Shown here: positions 49,328-57,012 of the stretch, in pieces | Layout of the letters: each line of letters opens with the position of its first letter | Position numbering within the stretch: position 1 is the stretch's first letter | Assembly (NCBI RefSeq): GCF_016834655.1 | Contig: NZ_JAENHP010000015.1 | Span: 124,001-188,000 of the forward strand | Direction of reading: 5' to 3' | Origin: Paractinoplanes ovalisporus | GTDB lineage: Bacteria; Actinomycetota; Actinomycetes; Mycobacteriales; Micromonosporaceae | Length of the DNA stretch: 64,000 nt | The notes under the pieces: generated by a model | Database searches by the model: none | Told to the model about the DNA's origin: nothing | The model's input: only the letters and a program-made list of their open reading frames with translations | Position numbers and translations under genes: made by a program

Positions 49328-50116
49328 ATGGGGTCTCTTGTACGGCACCGACTGGGTACGGCTGACCTGGGGCGAGCTCTCCGGCCGCTCGCTGAGTGGA
49401 TGCCCGTGGATGCGCCGGGCGGAGGTGTGCATCCGGGGGATCTCGGGTGGCAGACACGGTTCGACGGGGCGGAGTTTCTGCTCTGGACCGTCGACGACGA
49501 ACCGGTGGCGGCGGGCTATTCCGATGGTGGCGTGCTGCGGGTGACTGCGGCGCCGGGGGCCGACCGGCAGGCTCTGGCGGCCGACCTGGCCGAGGGGGAT
49601 GACCGGGCGGTGGACGGTGTGCCCATGCCGGGGTGGGGGCGCGACGAGGAACGCTGGTCGGTCATGTCCTGGGCGCCTCGGGCGGTGGAGAGCCGGGCCG
49701 AAGCGGTTGACTACGCATCGGCCGGGGATCGGGTTCTGGTTCAGAGGGCCTCGTTTGCGAACTCCATTTTCACGCTCGACAAGTGGCAGCGGATGCACGC
49801 TTCGCCCGCGGCGGGGCTGGCCGTCGAAATGCTGGTGCGCACGCCGTCGGGCGAGCCGGCGGCCGCGGCGACCGGGTGGTTCGCGGGGGTGGGGCGGTGC
49901 GGGCTGCTCGAACCGGTGGGCACGCATGAGGATCACCGGGGGCACGGTTACGGGCGCGATGTCGTACGGGGTGTGTGCGCCGCGCTCGCCGGGCGTGGGG
50001 CGAGCGCGGTCGCTGTGGTGACGCCGTCGGCCAACGTGGGGGCGGTGGCGCTCTACAAGTCGGCCGGGTTCACGGTGCTGCGCGAGAACCAGGACTGGCT
50101 CCGGCCCGCCGCGTAA
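49328..50116 (+). CDS. GNAT-family acetyltransferase
   Basis: About 262 residues from ATG 49328. The C-terminal half is a GNAT domain: LAVEMLVRTPSGEPAAAATG, then LLEPVGTHEDHRGHGYGRDV, where HRGHGYGRDV is the acetyl-CoA pyrophosphate loop, and NVGAVALYKSAGFTVLRENQ, the terminal motif B. The N-terminal half (about 120 residues) is a degenerate second GNAT-like domain. Substrate unknown; many such proteins acetylate small amines. The stop codon TAA lies in the first unit of a 40-bp repeat. Confidence 0.88.
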   Translation: MGSLVRHRLGTADLGRALRPLAEWMPVDAPGGGVHPGDLGWQTRFDGAEFLLWTVDDEPVAAGYSDGGVLRVTAAPGADRQALAADLAEGDDRAVDGVPMPGWGRDEERWSVMSWAPRAVESRAEAVDYASAGDRVLVQRASFANSIFTLDKWQRMHASPAAGLAVEMLVRTPSGEPAAAATGWFAGVGRCGLLEPVGTHEDHRGHGYGRDVVRGVCAALAGRGASAVAVVTPSANVGAVALYKSAGFTVLRENQDWLRPAA

Positions 50117-50185
50117 CCAAGCCAGAACCAGGAACCAACCCCGACCCACCACGCAACCAAACCAGAACCAGGAACCAGCCCGGCC
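50111..50185. repeat. 40-bp repeat seeded by the GNAT stop codon
   Basis: About two copies (50111 and 50151) of GCGTAACCAAGCCAGAACCA followed by GGAACCAACCC. The first contains the TAA stop of the acetyltransferase gene; in the second TAA has become CAA. Confidence 0.85.
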
Positions 50186-50257
50186 ATGGGCGTGACAAAG
50201 CCGAACCGCGACCGGATCCGGCCCCGTACATGGACAGGACGCGACCAGAATCGGGGG

Positions 50258-51067
50258 TCAGGCCTCGCCCATCACCAGGCCCTCGATGGTGTGCTTCTGG
50301 GTGATCGGGGTCAGCTTGTCGACCACGGGGCAGCGCAGGTGGTCGCGGACCTCCGGCGGCAGCGCCTCCCAATAGGGGCGGGTCACGGCCATGTCGTGTT
50401 TGTCGCCGTTCGTGGCGTCGGGGGCGTCCACGCCCAGCACCAGCACCGGGCGGGACAGCTCGGACCGGTTCGCGGTGCCGCGGTGGATGGTCAGCGCCGA
50501 GCGGGCCGAGATGTCGCCGCGCTGGGGGTATTTGCGGACGGCCAGTTCGTTGTAGCGGGCGTAGTGCGGCTTCGGCGGGAACATCTCGTGGCCGAACTCG
50601 GGGCTGTCGTCGAACTGGGTTCCGGGGGCGATCTCGAACGGGCCCATGTCGTCGGTGGTGTCGACGCCGGTCAGGTTGAAGGCGAGCGAGTTGAGCCGGC
50701 CCTCGTCGCGGGTGACGGCGGGCATCGGGAAGTCGCGGTGCCACGGCTGGTTGACCGCACCGGCGAACGGGATGTCGAAGCCGAGCTCGACGATCTCGTA
50801 CTGCGGGCCCAGCACAGCGGTGCAGACCGCGGTCACCCACGGATGGGTCACCAGATCGACGAAGCCGCGTAGTTGTTCCGGGTGAATTTCCACGTAGTAC
50901 CGCTTCGGGCCGCGGCCCACGGCGCCGCCGGGGCGGTCCTTGGCCTCGGCGAACGCGGTCTCGATGTCTTCGCGCATGGTGTCGGCCCAGGAAGCGCTGA
51001 ACGCGCCGCGCAGGGCGGTGATGCCATCGGTGTAGATCGCCTCGCGGGCGGCTTCGCCAACATTCAT
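50258..51067 (-). CDS. Phytanoyl-CoA dioxygenase (PhyH) family protein
   Basis: About 269 residues from ATG 51067 (ATG 51076 is also in frame). The Fe(II)/2-oxoglutarate fold shows HRDFPMPAVTRDEGRLNSLA (HxD metal ligands), FNLTGVDTTDDMGPFEIAPG and, downstream, SALTIHRGTANRS, where the distal His and Arg for 2-oxoglutarate are expected. PhyH-type enzymes hydroxylate lipids or small secondary metabolites. The gene is divergent from a LacI-family regulator across a perfect 26-bp palindrome that ends only eleven bases from the start, so repression by that regulator is very likely. The mRNA may be nearly leaderless. Confidence 0.9.
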   Translation of the reverse strand: MNVGEAAREAIYTDGITALRGAFSASWADTMREDIETAFAEAKDRPGGAVGRGPKRYYVEIHPEQLRGFVDLVTHPWVTAVCTAVLGPQYEIVELGFDIPFAGAVNQPWHRDFPMPAVTRDEGRLNSLAFNLTGVDTTDDMGPFEIAPGTQFDDSPEFGHEMFPPKPHYARYNELAVRKYPQRGDISARSALTIHRGTANRSELSRPVLVLGVDAPDATNGDKHDMAVTRPYWEALPPEVRDHLRCPVVDKLTPITQKHTIEGLVMGEA

Positions 51068-51077
51068 GACTCTCATA

Positions 51078-51103
51078 TTGCAACGTGGCATGCCACGTTG
51101 CAA
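51078..51103. promoter_or_regulatory. Perfect 26-bp LacI-type operator
   Basis: TTGCAACGTGGCA at 51078-51090 is followed immediately by its exact reverse complement (51091-51103). It lies between the divergent PhyH and LacI genes, 11 and 21 bases from their starts, and should control both. Confidence 0.9.
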
Positions 51104-51123
51104 GTGCTGGGTAGGATGGCCGC

Positions 51124-52161
51124 GTGGGAGCCAACCTGAGGCAGGTCGCCGAGCGCGCCGGCGTCTCCGTCCGCACGGTGTCGAACGTGGTGTCCGGCTT
51201 TCCGCTGGTCGCGCCCGAGACCCGTGAGCGCGTGCAGCGGGTGCTGGACGAGATGCAGTACAAGCCGAACGCCGCCGCGCGCCACCTCCGCGGCGGTCGG
51301 TCGGGGCTGGTCGCGCTCGTGCTGCCCGAGATCGCTTCGCCCTATTTCGGCGAGCTGGCGGGGCATCTGGCCGACGGCGCCGAGACGTACGAGTGGACGC
51401 TTCTGGTGCAGCAGACCGGCGGAGATCCCTCCCGGGAAAGAGAACTGCTCGATGGCGTACGCGGTCAGGCCGTCGACGGCTTGATCGTGAGCCCGTGGGC
51501 CCTGTCGCCGGCCGAGCTGACCCGCCGGCCCGACAGCGCCCCGCTCGTGCTGCTGGGCGAGCAGGACGCCGAGGGCCTCTACGACCACATCGCCATCGAC
51601 AACGTGGCCGCGGCCGCCGCCATGACCACCCACCTGATCGCGAGCGGCCGCACCCGCATCGCCGCCATCGGGCTGCAGCCACACCTCGAGAACGGCACGG
51701 CGGCACGGCGGGCCCAGGGATACCGGCAGGCGCTGGCCGCGGCCGGAATCCCGTACGGGAAGGAACTGGAACTTGACGTGGAGAGCCTGCACCGGGCCGA
51801 CGGCGCCGCGGCGATGCACCGGCTGCTCGACGGCGGCGCCCGGGTCGACGCCGTGTTCTGCTTCAGCGACCAGCTCGCCCTCGGCGCCATGCACGTCGCG
51901 ATCGAACGCGGGCTGAGCGTGCCGGGTGATATCGCGGTGGCCGGTTTTGACGACATCGAGGACGGCCGGTACGCCAATCCCGCGCTGACGACCGTCTCGC
52001 CCGACAAGGCCGCGCTGGCCGGCGCCGCCCTGTCCTGCCTGGCCGAGCGGGTCAGCCGCCGCGATGATCCGCCGCCCGCGCGCCGGATCATCGTGCCGCA
52101 CCACCTCGAAGTGCGAGGCAGCGCTCCGTCAAATGGTGGTGCCGGTCAACCAATCGATTAA
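51124..52161 (+). CDS. LacI-family transcriptional regulator
   Basis: 345 residues from GTG 51124. The N-terminal headpiece reads NLRQVAERAGVSVRTVSNVV with the hinge helix LRGGRSGLVALVLPEI following. The periplasmic-binding-protein-like domain contains HIAIDNVAAAAAMTTHLIAS, FCFSDQLALGAMHVAIERGL and DIAVAGFDDIEDGRYANPAL, the family standard. It should bind the adjacent palindrome and respond to a sugar or related effector. The partner is an oxygenase and not a sugar gene, so the effector may be the dioxygenase substrate. Confidence 0.94.
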   Translation: MGANLRQVAERAGVSVRTVSNVVSGFPLVAPETRERVQRVLDEMQYKPNAAARHLRGGRSGLVALVLPEIASPYFGELAGHLADGAETYEWTLLVQQTGGDPSRERELLDGVRGQAVDGLIVSPWALSPAELTRRPDSAPLVLLGEQDAEGLYDHIAIDNVAAAAAMTTHLIASGRTRIAAIGLQPHLENGTAARRAQGYRQALAAAGIPYGKELELDVESLHRADGAAAMHRLLDGGARVDAVFCFSDQLALGAMHVAIERGLSVPGDIAVAGFDDIEDGRYANPALTTVSPDKAALAGAALSCLAERVSRRDDPPPARRIIVPHHLEVRGSAPSNGGAGQPID

Positions 52162-52211
52162 TTTAGGTTGGTGGATATCACGATCATCTCTGAAGCAGAG
52201 GAGAGCACAAC

Positions 52212-53795
52212 GTGGTGTCTCGCTCCATTCGTCTGTTATCGGTGACCGCCGTGGCCGTGCTGCTGGGCGGATTCACCGTCGCGCAGCCCGCACAGGCTTC
52301 CGGCAATTCCACGAAGGACCTGGCGAAGGCCGTCACCCTGGCCGGTGTCATGCGGCATCTGGTGGCCTTCCAGGCGATCGCCAAGCTCAACGGCAACACC
52401 CGGGCTTCGGGAACGCCCGGGTTCACCCGCAGCGCCGACTATGTGGCGACGCTGATGCGGGCGGCGGGTTACAAGGTGACCCGCCAGCCGTTCTCGTTCA
52501 ACTTCTGCGAGGACGACGCTTCCTCGTTCGCGCAAACTGCACCCACCCCGACCACGTACGTGGATCAGGTCGACTACGACGTCATGGACTGCTCGGGCCC
52601 GGGCACCGCCACCGGCGCCGTCGTCCCGGTCGACCTGCAGCTGACCACGCCGAACACCAGCAGCTCGGGCTGTGAGGCCGCCGACTTCGTGGGTGTCGCC
52701 GGCAAGATCGCACTCGTGCAGCGCGGCACCTGCAACTTCGGCGTCAAGGCGGCCAACGCGGAGGCGGCCGGCGCGATCGGCGTCATCATGATGAACCAGG
52801 GCAACACCGATACGCCCGACCGGCAGGAACTCTTCCTCGGCACGCTCGGCGACCCGGTCGGCATCCCGGTCATCGCGGTGTCCTACCCGCAGGGGGTCGC
52901 GTTCGCCGGCACGGCGGGCCTGACCGTCACCATCACGACCGACACCGTGGCCGAGGTGCGCCAGACCGAGAATGTCATCGCCGAATCGCGGTACGGCAAC
53001 GCCGACAACGTCGTCATGACCGGCGCCCACCTCGACTCGGTTCCGGCCGGGCCGGGCATCAACGACAACGGCACCGGCAGCGCCGGCATCCTCGAAACCG
53101 CGCTGCAGGCCCGCAACCTCAAGACGAAGAACAAGCTGCGGTTCGCATGGTGGGGCGCCGAGGAGGCCAACCTGGTCGGCTCGACGTTCTATGTGAACAG
53201 CCTGTCCGAGGCCGACCACGCGAAGATCAAGCTGTATCTGAACTTCGACATGATCGGCTCACCCAACTACACATTCGGTGTGTACGACGGTGACGACTCG
53301 GCCGCCACCGGCGCCGGTCCCGGGCCGGCCGGTTCGGCCCAGATCGAGCAGGTCTTCCTGAAGTTCTTCGCGGCCCGCAAGCAGGCCACGGCGGCCTCCG
53401 ACTTCACCGGCCGCTCCGACTACGGCCCGTTCATCGGCACCGGCATCCCGGCCGGCGGCCTGTTCACCGGGGCCGAGGTCGAGAAGACCGCCGACGACGT
53501 CACCAAGTGGGGCGGCATCGCCGGGGTGGCCTACGACCCGTGCTACCACCAGGCATGCGACAGCTTCACGCCCGAACGCGACGGCGCCGACAAGGCCGTC
53601 TATGCCCAGCTGCGCAAGAAGTACAAGCTGGTCGGCAACGTGAACACGTTCGCCCTCGACACGAACGCCGACGCCGTCGCGACCGCGGTGGCGACCTTCG
53701 CCCAGGACATCTCCTCGATCCCGCCGCGCCCCGCGGCCGCCGCCGCCCGCTCCGCTCCGGCCGCGGTCGACGTGCACGGTCACGCCCACTTCTAG
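52212..53795 (+). CDS. Secreted M28 aminopeptidase with PA domain
   Basis: 527 residues from GTG 52212. A Sec signal peptide (IRLLSVTAVAVLLGGFTVAQ, cleavage near AQA) is followed by the M28 fold interrupted by a PA domain (FVGVAGKIALVQRGTCNFGV, AGAIGVIMMNQG). Zinc ligands are in MTGAHLDSVPAGPGINDNGT (His and bridging Asp), WWGAEEANLVGSTFYV (catalytic and ligand Glu), FDMIGSPNYTFGV (Asp) and a terminal His in CYHQACD. This is the Streptomyces aminopeptidase-S/Lap-type enzyme that cleaves N-terminal residues from extracellular peptides. A strong hairpin follows. Confidence 0.93.
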   Translation: MVSRSIRLLSVTAVAVLLGGFTVAQPAQASGNSTKDLAKAVTLAGVMRHLVAFQAIAKLNGNTRASGTPGFTRSADYVATLMRAAGYKVTRQPFSFNFCEDDASSFAQTAPTPTTYVDQVDYDVMDCSGPGTATGAVVPVDLQLTTPNTSSSGCEAADFVGVAGKIALVQRGTCNFGVKAANAEAAGAIGVIMMNQGNTDTPDRQELFLGTLGDPVGIPVIAVSYPQGVAFAGTAGLTVTITTDTVAEVRQTENVIAESRYGNADNVVMTGAHLDSVPAGPGINDNGTGSAGILETALQARNLKTKNKLRFAWWGAEEANLVGSTFYVNSLSEADHAKIKLYLNFDMIGSPNYTFGVYDGDDSAATGAGPGPAGSAQIEQVFLKFFAARKQATAASDFTGRSDYGPFIGTGIPAGGLFTGAEVEKTADDVTKWGGIAGVAYDPCYHQACDSFTPERDGADKAVYAQLRKKYKLVGNVNTFALDTNADAVATAVATFAQDISSIPPRPAAAAARSAPAAVDVHGHAHF

Positions 53796-53811
53796 AAGCT
53801 CGTCGCACCAC

Positions 53812-53846
53812 CCGCCAGGGGCATACGAACGGTATGCCCCTGGCGG
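53812..53846. terminator. Terminator, 15-bp perfect stem
   Basis: CCGCCAGGGGCATAC pairs perfectly with 53832-53846 around GAACG. It lies between the stops of the convergent aminopeptidase and prenyltransferase genes. Confidence 0.85.
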
Positions 53847-53890
53847 CCGTTCCGCGTCGTAGCACCTGCTCCCCCGCTGAGCGGCCGGTT

Positions 53891-54673
53891 TCAGGCGCCG
53901 AAGCGGCGGTGGCGCGCGGCGTAGGACCGCAGCGCCCGCAGGAAGTCGACCTTCCGGAAGCCCGGCCAGTAGACGTCGGTGAAATGCAGCTCGGAGTAGG
54001 CGGCCTGCCAGAGCAGGAAACCGGACATGCGCCGTTCGCCACTGGTCCGGATGACCAGGTCGGGGTCGGGCTGCCCGCTGGTGTAGAGGTGGGTGGCGAT
54101 CTGGTCGGCGCTCAGCCGCTGGGCGATGTCGTCGATGCTGTGCCCGGCTCGCCCCTCCTCCTCCAGCAGGCAACGGATCGCGTTGAGGATCTCCTCGCGC
54201 CCGTCGTAGCCGATGGCCACGTTGAGGTGGAACCCGGCTTCGTGGTGCCGGGTGGCTTCCTCGGCCAGCTTGAGCGCGTGCCGGGTGGAGTCGGGCAGCA
54301 CGTCGAGCCGGCCCGCCGTGTGCACCTGCCAGACGCTGGACGACCGGGTCAGCCGCTCGGCGACGACCTCCTCGATCATGCGCATCAGGTTGTCGACCTC
54401 ACCCGAGTCCCGCTTCCGCAGGTTGTCGACGGACGCCACGAACGCGGTCACGTGCTTGATACCGATGTCGGCGCACCACTGAAGAACCTCGTCGAGGTGC
54501 TCGGCGCCGTAGCGGTGCCCGACCCGGGTGTCGGCGAACCCGGCCTGACGCGCCCAGCGCCGGTTCCCGTCCATCACGATCGCCACGTGCCGCGGCAGGC
54601 TCGCGCCGTCCAACTGGGCCCGGAGACGCCGCGCGTAGAGCGAATAGGCGGCGCCCTTCACTGACTTCCACAT
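53891..54673 (-). CDS. uppS: Cis-prenyltransferase (isoprenyl diphosphate synthase, UppS type)
   Basis: 260 residues from ATG 54673. All family motifs are present: HVAIVMDGNRRWARQAGF (catalytic Asp), TAFVASVDNLRKRDSGEVDN (a divergent form of the usual FSxENxxR motif, with SVDN in place of STEN), LVIRTSGERRMSGFLLWQAA and ELHFTDVYWPGFRKVDFLRA. It condenses isopentenyl diphosphate in cis to make polyprenyl diphosphates for cell-wall carriers, or shorter products. The D-N replacement and isolated position suggest a secondary paralogue, perhaps for a short-chain product. Confidence 0.9.
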   Translation of the reverse strand: MWKSVKGAAYSLYARRLRAQLDGASLPRHVAIVMDGNRRWARQAGFADTRVGHRYGAEHLDEVLQWCADIGIKHVTAFVASVDNLRKRDSGEVDNLMRMIEEVVAERLTRSSSVWQVHTAGRLDVLPDSTRHALKLAEEATRHHEAGFHLNVAIGYDGREEILNAIRCLLEEEGRAGHSIDDIAQRLSADQIATHLYTSGQPDPDLVIRTSGERRMSGFLLWQAAYSELHFTDVYWPGFRKVDFLRALRSYAARHRRFGA

Positions 54674-54922
54674 GCGCCGGATCCAACCACCGCGAAGCCC
54701 CGAACTCCGTGGTCTCCCCGGTTCCTGCACAGAACCCTCACAAAGCGCCGCCGGCCCTGACCCGGCGCCCCTCAGTGCCGTGGAGCGTGCGGGTCGGGAC
54801 GGCCGGACGCTGACGCACGCCCGATACGCGGGCCGGAAGTCCTGCCGGTACGGGACCTCACGCACTGCCTGCGGAATATCGACACGGATCACGATGAAAG
54901 GAGAGCTCGAGAAGGAGGAGCC

Positions 54923-55795
54923 ATGAGGACCAGAGCCATCGTCGTCGGGACCGACGGCACCGAGCCGAGCACCGTCGCCGTGGACTGGGCCGCGCACGAG
55001 GCCGCGCGCCGCCGTCGGCCCCTGCGGATCGTGTACGCCTTCGACTGGGACTGGCAGGAGGCGCGTTACTCCGCCGGCAACGAATACGTCGATGTCGCCC
55101 GCAAACTGGCCGAGGCGGTCGTGGCCGCGGCCTGGGACCGGGCCCGTGAGATCGCGCCGGACGTCACCATCGAGACCAGCACCCTGATCGGGCAGGCCAC
55201 CCCTCGGCTGCTCGAAGCCGCGCGCGAAGCCGAACTTCTGGTGCTGGGCAGCCGCGGCCGCGGCGGCTTCGCCGGGCTGCTGCTCGGCTCGGTCAGCCAG
55301 CGCGTCGCCACCCACGCCGCCTGCCCCGTCGTCGTGGTCCGCGGTCACGCCGCCACCGCCGGTGGACCGATCGCGGTCGGGATGGACGACTCGCCCTCCG
55401 CCGACCTGGTCATGGACACCGCCTTCACCGCGGCCACCGAGCAGAACTGCCCGCTGACCATCGTGCGCAGCTACCTGCCGGTCATCCCGCTGTGGCTGTC
55501 CGACGTGGCACCGCCAACGGTGGACACCCCCGAGCAGGATGCCGCCGAGCGTGAGCGGCTCGAGGAACAGCTCGCCCCCTGGACCGCCAAATACCCGGAC
55601 GTCCCGATCACCACCGTGGTGACCCACGAGAGCGCCGGGTTCGCCCTCGAACGAGCGTCCCGGCACGCCCGCCTGGTCATCGTCGGACACCGCGGCCACG
55701 GACTGCTCGCCGGCGCGTTCCTCGGCTCCACGACCCTACAGCTGTTGCATCACGCCGCCTGCCCCGTCCACGTCGTCCGGCCGCGCCCGGCCTGA
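54923..55795 (+). CDS. Tandem-domain universal stress protein (UspA)
   Basis: 290 residues, two Usp domains. Both have the ATP-binding motif: GSRGRGGFAGLLLGSVSQRV in the first and GHRGHGLLAGAFLGSTTLQL in the second (GxxGxG, nine residues, GS/GST). A very strong ribosome binding site (GAGAAGGAGGAG) precedes ATG 54923. Tandem Usp proteins of this class are common in actinobacteria and respond to hypoxia, starvation or redox stress. A second Usp gene follows 43 bases later, and a CBS/BON remnant lies beyond it, which together recall a stress island. Confidence 0.94.
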   Translation: MRTRAIVVGTDGTEPSTVAVDWAAHEAARRRRPLRIVYAFDWDWQEARYSAGNEYVDVARKLAEAVVAAAWDRAREIAPDVTIETSTLIGQATPRLLEAAREAELLVLGSRGRGGFAGLLLGSVSQRVATHAACPVVVVRGHAATAGGPIAVGMDDSPSADLVMDTAFTAATEQNCPLTIVRSYLPVIPLWLSDVAPPTVDTPEQDAAERERLEEQLAPWTAKYPDVPITTVVTHESAGFALERASRHARLVIVGHRGHGLLAGAFLGSTTLQLLHHAACPVHVVRPRPA

Positions 55796-55837
55796 CGGGA
55801 ACAGCCCGGCACGACCCTCCCGAGAGGAGACGCCATC

Positions 55838-56701
55838 ATGACCGCCCGCAGAATCACCGTCGGCTACGACCGCTCCCCGGACGCCAAGGCAGCCGCCCGA
55901 TGGGCCTTGGACGAAGCGTTGCGCACCGGCGCCCCGGTGGAATTCCTGTACGCCTACGAGTGGCCGACCTGGCTGCCGGCGACCTCGACGGTTCCGGCGC
56001 CGTCGGTCTGGCCCGACGGCGAGACCGACCGGGCCATCCGCGGCGCGCTGCACGAGGCCGTCGCCCTGGCCAAGCAGACCCACCCGTCGGTGCCCACCCA
56101 CATCACCTTTGTTCACAACAGCGCCGCGCTCGAGCTCATCGGCCGCTCCGCCGACTCGAGCCTGATCGTGCTCGGTTGCCGGGGACACAGCGCCGTCACC
56201 GGCCTGCTCGGCTCGGTCAGCGTGGCCGTCAGCGCCCACGCCAAGTGCCCCGTCGTCGTGGTGCGGGGCGACCCGGCCGCGGACGCGCCGGTGGTGGTCG
56301 GCGTTGACGACTCCGCGCCGGCGCAGCTCGCCCTCGCGTTCGCCGTGGAGGAGGCCGTCGCCCGCAACGTCGCGCTCCGCGTGATCCGAGCCTGGCCCCC
56401 CGTGACCGGCATCTGGGAGGAGAGCCCGATGGTCGCCCGCGCGGTGACCGGACAGGAGCGCCGCCCCTTCGACGAACTCGTCGCCGACTGGCGGCGGAAG
56501 CACCCGGAGCTTTCCATCACCGCCGAGGCCGTGGTCGAGCACCCGGCGGCCGCGCTGGTCGAGGCGAGCAGGGACGCTCAGCTGCTGGTGGTCGGCACCC
56601 GGGGACGTGGCGCCGTGCGCGGCATGGTGCTCGGCTCGGTCAGCCAGCACCTGCTGCGCCACGCCGCCTGCACCGTCGCCGTGGCCCACGGCGACCACTG
56701 A
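55838..56701 (+). CDS. Tandem-domain universal stress protein (UspA)
   Basis: 287 residues with two Usp domains. The first has GCRGHSAVTGLLGSVSVAVS and the second GTRGRGAVRGMVLGSVSQHL, both consistent with ATP binding. Starts at ATG 55838 with a ribosome binding site (GAGAGGAGACGCC). It is in line with the first Usp gene, about 35 percent alike by eye, and probably on one transcript with it. Confidence 0.94.
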   Translation: MTARRITVGYDRSPDAKAAARWALDEALRTGAPVEFLYAYEWPTWLPATSTVPAPSVWPDGETDRAIRGALHEAVALAKQTHPSVPTHITFVHNSAALELIGRSADSSLIVLGCRGHSAVTGLLGSVSVAVSAHAKCPVVVVRGDPAADAPVVVGVDDSAPAQLALAFAVEEAVARNVALRVIRAWPPVTGIWEESPMVARAVTGQERRPFDELVADWRRKHPELSITAEAVVEHPAAALVEASRDAQLLVVGTRGRGAVRGMVLGSVSQHLLRHAACTVAVAHGDH

Positions 56702-56728
56702 GCCGGAACCGACGGCCGGGCCACCGGT

Positions 56729-56965
56729 CAGGCCGTCGGCACCTCGGTGCGGACCGAAACCACACCGGGCACCGTACGGGCGAGGACAGTGACGACCGCC
56801 CGCGCGGACTCGTCGGCGTAATCCCCCGTCACCGTGGCCGGGCGACATCACCTCGGTGACCGTTCCCGGCCGCTCGGCCGGATCCGTGTCCGGGAGGCGG
56901 CGTGCATGGGCGGTGGGGTCCGGCGGGACCCGGTGCCGCAACAGGTCCGAGCGATCAGTCCTTCC
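56729..56965 (-). pseudogene. Remnant of a CBS/BON-domain protein
   Basis: The minus strand carries AERPGTVTEVMSP, a CBS-domain-like start (TVxEVMSP). Then, in a different frame, TGDYADESARAVVTVLARTV and PGVVSVRTEVPTA to a stop at 56731-56729 form the C-terminal half of a BON domain. The two CBS domains between them are gone. Genes for CBS-BON proteins often accompany Usp genes in actinobacteria, so this is a shrunken member of the stress island. No start codon is preserved. Confidence 0.55.
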
Positions 56966-57012
56966 CCCTTGAGCGTTCCGCAGCCGAACCCGCAGCGGCA
57001 GGGCCGAAGGAC

